A stretch of DNA of 64,000 nucleotides from CAZDXJ01 sp964509475 (GTDB lineage Bacteria > Pseudomonadota > Gammaproteobacteria > Methylococcales > Methylomonadaceae), in NCBI GenBank assembly GCA_964509475.1, contig CAZDXJ010000003.1, positions 8,348-72,347 on the forward strand, in the 5' to 3' direction. The notes under the pieces were generated by a model. The model worked only from the letters and a program-made list of their open reading frames with translations, was not told where the DNA came from and did no database searches. Shown here in pieces: positions 42,193 through 49,702 of the stretch. The first letter of the stretch is position 1. Each line of letters opens with the position of its first letter. Made by a program: the position numbers and the translations under genes.

Positions 42193-44322
42193 TTGAACAA
42201 AAAAATCCATATTGCTGTCAGCCTTGCATTGTATGCTTCGCTGCCCGCACTGGCCGAGCAAACCCAATTACCGACGCTGGTTATTGAAGACAACACGACA
42301 AGACCCGGGACATTCAGCGCGGCGCCCGACGCTTCCGGATTAAAAGATGCCGCCTCGTTACTGAACCGGGTACCTGGCGCCAATGTCAACCGCAGCGGTC
42401 CCTTGACCGGTATCGCGCAATACCGGGGTATGTACGGTAACCGGGTCAATATCAGTGTCGATGGCGCCAGTATAAAGGAAGCTGGTCCAAACAGCATGGA
42501 TCCGCCATTGAGTCATCTGGCCACTCCACTCATTGAATCGCTGCAAGTTCACCGAGGGATTGCACCGATAAGCAGTGGCATGGAAAGCATTGGCGGTTCA
42601 ATGAAAGCAACCATGAAAAAAGGCGAATTTGCCGATCCGGGTGAATACACCACAAACGGATCGGCCGCACTGGGTTACAGTTCGGTTGAAGACGGCCGCT
42701 TTGGATCGTTGTTTCTCAGCGGCGCCAACGAACACCATAAAATCTATATCAGCGGCACCTCCGAAAAAGGCCGGGATTATAAATTCAAAGGCGATAAAAA
42801 GGTATTTCCAAGCCGTTATGATCGCGATTCCTTTACCGGCGGTTATGGTTATCAGCGCGATGGCCATGAATTTGGTCTGAATTACAGTGGGGTTGACACC
42901 GGCCATACCGGTACACCGGCCTTGCCAATGGATATTCTGTTCATACGGGGTGGTTTGGCCAATGCCGATTATTCCTGGCAAATCGATGCTGAACACAAGA
43001 TGAGCGCTTATTTCTTTTACCAGAATATGCGCCATGAAATGAGTAATTTCCATATGCGGAACGCGCCTACTTTAGTAGCTGATCCGATGGCAGGCAAAAA
43101 AAGATACCGGAAAAATCATGCCGAAGTCGAAGGCGGCGGCCTGAACTTGACTTACACAATGCCTCTGGGATCGGGTGACTTGATGCTTGGGTTTAATGGC
43201 GATCAGTCTTATCATCGATCCTTGATTACCGATCCCATTATGAACAGCGCATTTTTCATTAATAATTTCAAGGGGGTTTATCGCGACCGGTATTCCCCGT
43301 TCGCCGAATGGAGCGGTAAACTGGATGACAGGTGGAACGCAGAACTGGGCGTGCGTTATATGCATGTGGATTCAAATGCAGGCAATGTCGATTTTAATGG
43401 TCTACCTTCGATGGCAACGGTGGCGGCGACCAGGTTGCGTAATCAATTCAATAACGCCAAACGCAGCAAACAGGTCGATGATGTCGATCTGACAGCGATC
43501 TTTCGTTATGAATTATCCTCTGATATGGATATTGAAATCGGTTTTGCACGCAAAAACCGGGCGCCCAGTTATCAGGAACGTTATTTGTGGATTCCGCTGG
43601 AATCGACGGCAGGTCTGGCCGATGGCCGCAATTATATCGGTAATATCGATCTCGGACATGAAACCGCTTATCAGGCAGAGTTGGGTTTTGACTGGCATGG
43701 CGGCGATATATATTTTGCGCCCCGCGCCTTTTATCACTATGTGCATGATTACATCCAAGGCTTGCCAACCAGCAACCAGACGGCACAAATGTTGTCGAAT
43801 GGCATGCGTGCGATGGTCGGGCAAGCACCGACCACAGTGCTGGAATTTTCCAATATCAATGCCCAGTTGTATGGTGTTGATGTCGAAGCGGGTTATACGT
43901 TTACCGATTGGTTGCGCATCGATGCCGGTCTGAACTATGTGCGCGGTGAACGCACCGATGGCGGCGGTGGTAATTTATACCGCATTGCGCCGCTGAATGG
44001 CAGGGCGCAACTGACCTTCGAACATTCCGGGTTTATGGCCGCCTTGGAAGGCATTTTTTACGCCCGCCAAAATCAGGTGGCGACGTATAACAATGAAAAG
44101 GAAACACCGGGCTATTCGATTATGAACGTGCGTTTGTCTTATGAGCCGTTTGACGGTCTGGTGATGGGAACCGGTGTGGAAAATGTTTTTGATACCGAAC
44201 ATTTCAATCACTTGGGCGGATACAGCCGGGTCAGCAATGTAACCAGTCCCGATGTAACACGTGGCGGCCGGATTCCGTTACCGGGGCGTAATGTTTATGC
44301 GACTTTGAGTTATTCCTGGTAA
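42193..44322 (+). CDS. TonB-dependent outer-membrane receptor, OprC/NosA-like (copper)
   Basis: About 709 residues with a signal peptide (KKIHIAVSLALYASLPALA then EQ), a plug domain (LKDAASLLNRVPGANVNRSG, YRGMYGNRVNISVDGASIKE, LQVHRGIAPISSGMESIGGS) and a 22-strand barrel ending in the OMP terminal PGRNVYATLSYSW. The plug wording and the Met-rich segments (MSAYFFYQNMRHEMSNFHMR, NAPTLVADPMAG) recall OprC/NosA copper receptors. I prefer a TTG start at 42193 because GAGG lies 9 nt upstream and a clean signal peptide follows; the ATG at 42148 would add 15 residues. Copper import would suit a methanotroph. Confidence 0.85.
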   Translation: MNKKIHIAVSLALYASLPALAEQTQLPTLVIEDNTTRPGTFSAAPDASGLKDAASLLNRVPGANVNRSGPLTGIAQYRGMYGNRVNISVDGASIKEAGPNSMDPPLSHLATPLIESLQVHRGIAPISSGMESIGGSMKATMKKGEFADPGEYTTNGSAALGYSSVEDGRFGSLFLSGANEHHKIYISGTSEKGRDYKFKGDKKVFPSRYDRDSFTGGYGYQRDGHEFGLNYSGVDTGHTGTPALPMDILFIRGGLANADYSWQIDAEHKMSAYFFYQNMRHEMSNFHMRNAPTLVADPMAGKKRYRKNHAEVEGGGLNLTYTMPLGSGDLMLGFNGDQSYHRSLITDPIMNSAFFINNFKGVYRDRYSPFAEWSGKLDDRWNAELGVRYMHVDSNAGNVDFNGLPSMATVAATRLRNQFNNAKRSKQVDDVDLTAIFRYELSSDMDIEIGFARKNRAPSYQERYLWIPLESTAGLADGRNYIGNIDLGHETAYQAELGFDWHGGDIYFAPRAFYHYVHDYIQGLPTSNQTAQMLSNGMRAMVGQAPTTVLEFSNINAQLYGVDVEAGYTFTDWLRIDAGLNYVRGERTDGGGGNLYRIAPLNGRAQLTFEHSGFMAALEGIFYARQNQVATYNNEKETPGYSIMNVRLSYEPFDGLVMGTGVENVFDTEHFNHLGGYSRVSNVTSPDVTRGGRIPLPGRNVYATLSYSW

Positions 44323-44395
44323 ACAAAATCAACCGCCTGGATTTTCACCCGGCGGAAACCGAGCCGGTCAGGAAATGCAGAGTCAATCAAGCCCG

Positions 44396-44448
44396 GCACC
44401 CTGTTTACGGCAAAGGTCTTCATAACTCGATACCTAAAAACAGGGTGC
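44396..44448. repeat. inverted-repeat element family 3, copy 3 (complete)
   Basis: GCACCCTGTTTACGGCAAAG then TCTTCATAACTCGATACCTA then AAAACAGGGTGC. Both ends (GCACCCTGTTT / AAACAGGGTGC) are perfect inverted repeats. The flanks also resemble those of copy 1 (GGACAA next to the unit). It lies in the gap between the TonB receptor and pyrF (44323-44598), which also contains an AACCACGAAAGTTTC-type repeat scrap and no gene. Confidence 0.75.
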
Positions 44449-44598
44449 TGGACAAGCTGTCTTTTTGGAACCACGAAAGTTTCTTGTTCAGCGTCTTCGC
44501 CAGAGAAAGCGTGTTCATTATCTTTCGTGTTTTTCGTAGTTAATTCATTGATAATCAAAATCCGCAGAAGAGCTACAGCCGCGTAGCATATCAGCCAT

Positions 44599-45339
44599 TT
44601 ATTGGAACTGGGCGGCAATTTGGTCCTGAATTTTTTCGGCCATGGCCTTTCTGGATTCGGCATCGCGTATCGGACGGCCGACCACAATGTAATCGGCACC
44701 GTTCTGAAAGGCTTTTTCCACGTTGACAACGCGCTTTTGATCATCCTGTTCACGATTATCCACCGGCCGGATACCAGGAGTGACAACCAATAAGCGCTGG
44801 CCCAGAGCTTCCCGAATCATAGGTGCTTCCAAACCGGATGAAACGATGCCATCACAGCCAATCTGCAAGGCTCTTTTCGCCCGCGATAAAACCAGTTCGC
44901 GAACATCGCATTGAAATCCCAGATCATCCAGATCACCCCGGTCCAGGCTGGTCAGTGCCGTGACTGCCAATACCTTTAATTGACCTTTGTTTTCTGCCGC
45001 CGCCTGCATGATGGCGTCATTACCATGAAGGGTGGCCAAATCAACACCTTTTTGGCTCAAGGCGTGAATCGCCCGACCCACCGTTGCCGGTACATCAAAG
45101 AATTTTAAATCCACAAATACTTTTTTGTTATGTTCTTTTAACCAATTAATAAAAGCGAAACAATCACCGGACATGAACAGTTCCATGCCGACTTTGTAAA
45201 AAATAACGCTATCACCCAGTTCCTGCACAACGGCTTTCGCATTGGCAATGCCAGGCACATCCAAAGCCATAATCAGGCGTTCGCGAACCGGAATGGGTTT
45301 GTTTGAGAGAAAAGAATCCGTCATTGTTTTTTTATCCAA
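44599..45339 (-). CDS. pyrF: orotidine-5'-phosphate decarboxylase
   Basis: Last step of UMP synthesis. RLIMALDVPGIANAKAVVQE opens the barrel, VFVDLKFFDVPATVGRAIHA carries the catalytic Asp-Lys-Asp array, and the phosphate site is VVTPGIRPVDNREQDDQKRV with YIVVGRPI. 246 residues. The ATG at 45339 and one five codons later are both possible. Confidence 0.97.
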   Translation of the reverse strand: MDKKTMTDSFLSNKPIPVRERLIMALDVPGIANAKAVVQELGDSVIFYKVGMELFMSGDCFAFINWLKEHNKKVFVDLKFFDVPATVGRAIHALSQKGVDLATLHGNDAIMQAAAENKGQLKVLAVTALTSLDRGDLDDLGFQCDVRELVLSRAKRALQIGCDGIVSSGLEAPMIREALGQRLLVVTPGIRPVDNREQDDQKRVVNVEKAFQNGADYIVVGRPIRDAESRKAMAEKIQDQIAAQFQ

Positions 45340-45416
45340 TGTAAAAAACAGTCATATTACCGGAACTGTAGGGATTGGTGAATGATAGAATGAAGATATT
45401 TATATGAACCTGAATT

Positions 45417-46334
45417 ATGAGCGCGACACTGATACAAATGGCGGGTCTGATTTGCTGCGGGGTTATCTGGAGGGCAGTACAGCCTGCTGGCTTAACGGCT
45501 GAAGCGACTCGCCGGGTATTGACCGGTGTGGTATTTTATATGTTCTTGCCGGCAATGGTCGTTTTGGTGCTGGGGCAGACGAATATTGGTTTGTATTCAT
45601 TACAATTTACCTTGCTGGGCGGTCTTTGTATTGTATCGGCATTTTTTATTATTTGGTTGACAGGACATTTATGCCGGTATGAAGCAAGCCGGTTCGGGGC
45701 AATTATACTGGCGTCGATATTTCCCAATGTCACTTATCTGGGATTGCCGGTGCTGGAGCAGACTTATGGCGCCTGGGCCCGTTCGGTAGCCATACAACTG
45801 GACTTGTTTGCCGCATCCCCCTTGCTGTTTACCCTGGGTATTCTGATCGCTATATTTTATGGCCGTGATAAAAACAAATCCCGTAAGCCTTTATTGTTTT
45901 ATTTGAATACGCCGCCTTTTTGGGCGGCCGCCGTTGCTGTCTGGCTTGAGCTGAATGATATTATCCTGCCAGCCGTTATAATCGGCATCTTGCAAAGACT
46001 GGCCGATGCCGTTGTGCCGTTGATGCTGGTGTCGCTGGGTTTGGCTTTGAATTGGCGTACCGTAAGACTGGCTAATTTGCCTTATGTGGTTCCGGTTATT
46101 CTGGTCAAATTATTGATTATGCCTTTATTGGCTTATGGCTTGATCAGCCAACTGTCGTTTTCCGAAATGCACAAATCAGCGGTCTTGCTGGAAATGGCAA
46201 TGCCCAGTATGGTACTCGGTCTGGTGTTTTGTGATCGTTACGGCCTGGATTCATCGCTCTATGCGATGGCGGTAACGGTTACGACGGTACTCAGTTTGTT
46301 TACATTGCCTTTCTGGTATCAACTGTCCGTATGA
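45417..46334 (+). CDS. AEC-family permease (auxin efflux carrier fold)
   Basis: A 305-residue membrane protein with about ten helices in two inverted halves. The N-terminal half includes FPNVTYLGLPVLEQTYG, the family's unwound-helix motif (N-x-x-x-x-G-x-P). The C-terminal half includes LLEMAMPSMVLGLVFCDRYG, the matching crossover. The substrate is unknown (related proteins carry malate, malonate or are uncharacterised). It is followed by cinA with the stop 8 bp before its start, so the genes are probably co-expressed. Confidence 0.85.
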   Translation: MSATLIQMAGLICCGVIWRAVQPAGLTAEATRRVLTGVVFYMFLPAMVVLVLGQTNIGLYSLQFTLLGGLCIVSAFFIIWLTGHLCRYEASRFGAIILASIFPNVTYLGLPVLEQTYGAWARSVAIQLDLFAASPLLFTLGILIAIFYGRDKNKSRKPLLFYLNTPPFWAAAVAVWLELNDIILPAVIIGILQRLADAVVPLMLVSLGLALNWRTVRLANLPYVVPVILVKLLIMPLLAYGLISQLSFSEMHKSAVLLEMAMPSMVLGLVFCDRYGLDSSLYAMAVTVTTVLSLFTLPFWYQLSV

Positions 46335-46342
46335 GGAAACGA

Positions 46343-47551
46343 ATGGCAAAGGCTGAAATATTTTCCCAGGGTGAGGAAGTTGTGAGCGGGCAAATTGTCG
46401 ACAGCAATGCCGCCTGGTTATCGGAGCGGTTGACGACATCCGGTTTCGATGTGACCCGGCATACGGCGGTGGGCGATAAACTGGATGATTTAATCGCTTT
46501 ATTGCTGGAAATAGCCCAACGGGCCGATATTTGTATTTGTTCGGGCGGACTGGGACCTACCGTTGATGATTTGACGGCGGAAGCGGTTGCCAAAGCGTTT
46601 GACCGGCCTTTACAATTTGACGGGCAAGCCTGGCGGCAGATTTGCACTTATTTTGCCCACAGAAAGCGCCCCATCGTGGCATCCAACCGGAAACAGGCGA
46701 TGTTACCCACCGGTGCAGCACGGCTTGATAATGATTGCGGAACCGCACCGGGCTTTGCCTTGCGGCATAAGCGGTGCTGGTTCGCTTTTGTTCCCGGCGT
46801 GCCGTCTGAAATGCGTGCCATGTTTAACCATAAGGTGCAGCCGGTTTTGCGGCAACATTTTGCTTTGCCGAAAAAAACATTGGTGACCCTCAAAACGATT
46901 GGCATCGGCGAATCGGATATACAACAACGACTGCAAGGCGTGGACCTGCCGGAAGGGGTACAATTGGGTTTTCGCGCCGGAAGTGAAGATGTGCAAACCA
47001 AATTATTGTTTCCGGCCGGATTTGCAAAGCCCGAAATAACCGGATTGAGCCGGCAGGTTGCCGATTGCATCGGTGATTTTGTTTATGTGATGGAAGACTC
47101 ATCCAAGGACAATACCCATCTTGCCCAGGTTCTCGATAAATTGTTAAATGGGCGGACCCTGGCGGTTATTGAAACGATAAGTCACGGCCAGATCGCAGCC
47201 CGCTGCCGGCAATACGATTTTTTGCAACAAGCCTTCTATGCGCCTGGAGTAGCCGGTTTATATCGCTGCCTGCACGTGCAACCCCGGCAGGAACCCGCGC
47301 CACAGGCCGCATTGCATTTTACCCAAACCCTGGCGGCTCGAAAACTTGCCGATTTTGTTTTGACCCAGGTTTTTATGCCCGATAAACAAAAACCGGATGC
47401 TCCGGTCAATGTTCATACGGTTTTATCAACACCGGCGGGCATTCTGCAAAAAACAGGGACACTGACCGGTAATCGCTCGCGTAAACAGAATCAGGCGGCT
47501 TCGCTGGCTCTGGATTTTCTCAGACGTTATTTACAAAACAAGACCTTATAA
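46343..47551 (+). CDS. CinA-like protein with degraded nicotinamide-nucleotide amidase domain
   Basis: The N-terminal half is an intact COG1058/MoaB-like domain: SQGEEVVSGQIVDSNAAWLS, ICSGGLGPTVDDLTAEAVAK, AMLPTGAARLDNDCGTAPGF, FVPGVPSEMRAMF. The C-terminal half (about residues 260-402) sits where the CinA/PncC deamidase domain should be, but the catalytic ESCTGG-type motif reads LAVIETISHGQIAAR, and the later GIAGP-type loop is missing. It is therefore probably inactive as an NMN deamidase. ATG at 46343 has GAGG 6 nt upstream. It ends 1 bp before uup. Confidence 0.85.
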   Translation: MAKAEIFSQGEEVVSGQIVDSNAAWLSERLTTSGFDVTRHTAVGDKLDDLIALLLEIAQRADICICSGGLGPTVDDLTAEAVAKAFDRPLQFDGQAWRQICTYFAHRKRPIVASNRKQAMLPTGAARLDNDCGTAPGFALRHKRCWFAFVPGVPSEMRAMFNHKVQPVLRQHFALPKKTLVTLKTIGIGESDIQQRLQGVDLPEGVQLGFRAGSEDVQTKLLFPAGFAKPEITGLSRQVADCIGDFVYVMEDSSKDNTHLAQVLDKLLNGRTLAVIETISHGQIAARCRQYDFLQQAFYAPGVAGLYRCLHVQPRQEPAPQAALHFTQTLAARKLADFVLTQVFMPDKQKPDAPVNVHTVLSTPAGILQKTGTLTGNRSRKQNQAASLALDFLRRYLQNKTL

Positions 47552-47552
47552 C

Positions 47553-49451
47553 ATGCCTTTAATACGACTGAACGGCGTCGGCATCGCATTTGGCGACCGG
47601 CCTTTATTGAATCATGAAAATTTTCAGCTTGAAGCCGGCGAACGGGTCGGCTTGTTAGGACGTAACGGCGAAGGCAAATCGACCTTGCTGAAAATAATAG
47701 CCGGCGAGATACAACCGGATTACGGTGAAATCCGGCGTAAACCGGGTTTGCGCCTGGCGCGTTTACAACAAGAGCCCCGCTTATCGGGCGAGCAAAGCAT
47801 TTTTGATGCGGTTGCTGCCGGTTTGGGTGAAACAGGCCAATGGCTGGCACGCTATCATGAACTTTCCTTGAGCTTGCACGAGGATGCAAGCGCATTAAAG
47901 GAACTGGAAGCCTTGCAGCAAAAACTGGAGGCGCACCAGGGCTGGACTTTACAACAGCGTGTCGAAACCACATTGAGCCGTTTGCATTTACCGGCGGATA
48001 AAAAAATCAATACCTTGTCGGGAGGATGGCAGCGGCGGGTTGCGCTGGCACAGGCCTTGGTGATTGAGCCTGAAGTTTTGTTACTGGATGAGCCAACCAA
48101 CCATCTTGATTTGGAAAGCATTGGCTGGCTGGAAAGCCAATTACTGAATTATCGGGGTGCCTTGTTATTCATCACCCACGATCGGCGGTTTTTGCAAAAT
48201 CTGGCAACGCGTATTGTTGATCTGGACAGGGGGCGTTTGGTTTCCTGGCCGGGCCGTTATTCGGATTATTTACGCCGAAAAGCGCAGGCATTGGCAGAAG
48301 AGGCTCGCCAAAATGCCGAATTTGATAAAAAACTGGCTCAGGAGGAAGTCTGGATCCGGCAAGGTATCAAGGCGCGGCGAACCCGTAACGAAGGCCGGGT
48401 GCGGGCGTTACAAAAATTACGCGCCCAACGAACACAGCGGCGTGAACAGCAGGGACGTACCCAATTGACGCTGCAAACGGCGGAACTTTCCGGTAAAAAG
48501 GTCATCGTTGCCGATCGGATTGGTTTCCAATATCAGCAACAGCCGATTGTCCGGGACTTTTCCGTCATTATCCAACGGGGCGACCGGATCGGTTTGATTG
48601 GGCCAAATGGGGCAGGTAAAACGACATTACTGCAATTGTTACTCGGCAATTTGCAACCGGACAGCGGCCTTGTCCAACATGGAACGCGTTTGCAAATCGC
48701 TTATTTTGACCAATTGAGAGACCAGCTGGACCCGGAAAAGAGCGTTGTCGATACGGTCGCCGACGGTAACGAGTTCATCGAACTGAACGGCAGTAAACGT
48801 CATGTTATGTCTTATCTGGGTGATTTCCTGTTTGCACCGGCCAGAGCGCGTTCGCCGGTTCGCAGCCTGTCCGGAGGCGAAAAAAACCGTTTGTTACTGG
48901 CAAGGTTATTTACCAAACCCGCCAATTTATTGGTTATGGACGAGCCGACCAATGATTTGGACCTGGAAACCCTGGAATTACTGGAAGAAAAATTACTGAA
49001 TTATCCGGGAACCTTGTTATTGGTCAGTCATGACCGGGAATTTTTGGATAATGTCGTCACCAGTGTTCTGGTGTTTGAAGGCCAGGGCAAGATCGAGGAA
49101 TTTATCGGCGGTTACAGTGATTGGTGCCGTTACAAAAAACAAAGCGAACCGAAAGAAAATGAAAAAGCAACACGGGAACCGGTCAAAAAAACGACCCGGT
49201 CGAAACCGGTAAAAAAGAAACTCAGTTATAAGGAACAACGGGCGTTGGAAGCCTTGCCCGCTGAAATCGAGGCGATGGAAAGCAAACAGGCTTTGTTGAA
49301 TGAACAAATCAATCACGCCGATTTTTATCGCCAAGACAAAAACATTATCCATGCGACACTCAATGAATTAACGCTATTGCAAAAACAACTGGAACAGGCT
49401 TATCAACGCTGGGAGGCATTGGAAGCGCTTGCGCAAAACCTGGAATCTTAA
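47553..49451 (+). CDS. uup: ABC-F ATPase Uup
   Basis: Ribosome-associated ABC-F ATPase with a DNA-binding tail. Domain 1 Walker A is GLLGRNGEGKSTLLKIIAGE with signature LSGGWQRRVALAQAL; domain 2 Walker A is GLIGPNGAGKTTLLQLLLGN with signature LSGGEKNRLLLARLF and Walker B LLVMDEPTNDLDLETLELLE. The inter-domain linker and a C-terminal coiled coil (about residues 555-630, KKLSYKEQRALEALPAEIEA) mark it as Uup rather than EttA. 632 residues. Confidence 0.94.
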   Translation: MPLIRLNGVGIAFGDRPLLNHENFQLEAGERVGLLGRNGEGKSTLLKIIAGEIQPDYGEIRRKPGLRLARLQQEPRLSGEQSIFDAVAAGLGETGQWLARYHELSLSLHEDASALKELEALQQKLEAHQGWTLQQRVETTLSRLHLPADKKINTLSGGWQRRVALAQALVIEPEVLLLDEPTNHLDLESIGWLESQLLNYRGALLFITHDRRFLQNLATRIVDLDRGRLVSWPGRYSDYLRRKAQALAEEARQNAEFDKKLAQEEVWIRQGIKARRTRNEGRVRALQKLRAQRTQRREQQGRTQLTLQTAELSGKKVIVADRIGFQYQQQPIVRDFSVIIQRGDRIGLIGPNGAGKTTLLQLLLGNLQPDSGLVQHGTRLQIAYFDQLRDQLDPEKSVVDTVADGNEFIELNGSKRHVMSYLGDFLFAPARARSPVRSLSGGEKNRLLLARLFTKPANLLVMDEPTNDLDLETLELLEEKLLNYPGTLLLVSHDREFLDNVVTSVLVFEGQGKIEEFIGGYSDWCRYKKQSEPKENEKATREPVKKTTRSKPVKKKLSYKEQRALEALPAEIEAMESKQALLNEQINHADFYRQDKNIIHATLNELTLLQKQLEQAYQRWEALEALAQNLES

Positions 49452-49514
49452 AAAAGGATTGCAAACCGTAAAAAATTACTATATTCTTCCGCCTCTTTCA
49501 TATCATAAAACACT

Positions 49515-49605
49515 GGAGAGATGGCCGAGTGGTCGAAGGCGCACGCCTGGAAAGTGTGTATAGGCTAACCGCCTATCGAGGGTTCGAATCCCTCTCTCTC
49601 CGCCA
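49515..49605 (+). tRNA. tRNA-Ser (anticodon GGA)
   Basis: The cloverleaf is complete: acceptor GGAGAGA / TCTCTCC, D arm with GCCGAGTGGTCGAAGGC, anticodon loop CTGGAAA with anticodon GGA, a long class II variable arm, T arm GAGGGTTCGAATCCCTC, discriminator G and encoded CCA. The anticodon arm is the same as that of E. coli tRNA-Ser(GGA) as I remember it. The gene is the left border of the defence island. Confidence 0.97.
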
Positions 49606-49702
49606 CGACACAAAACGGACTTCGAACAGCATAAGGAAACAACCCAAAGAAACCTCGAAGTGAACCGCCCCATCAAGAACAACAGCCATGAGGAAAACCG
49701 GT

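Noticed and set aside
44310..44786. 158-residue minus-strand frame next to the TonB receptor
   Set aside because: It runs through the family 3 repeat and out of frame through pyrF; no protein character.
47553..49451. uup considered as an antibiotic-resistance ABC-F
   Set aside because: The C-terminal coiled coil and overall layout match the housekeeping Uup group.
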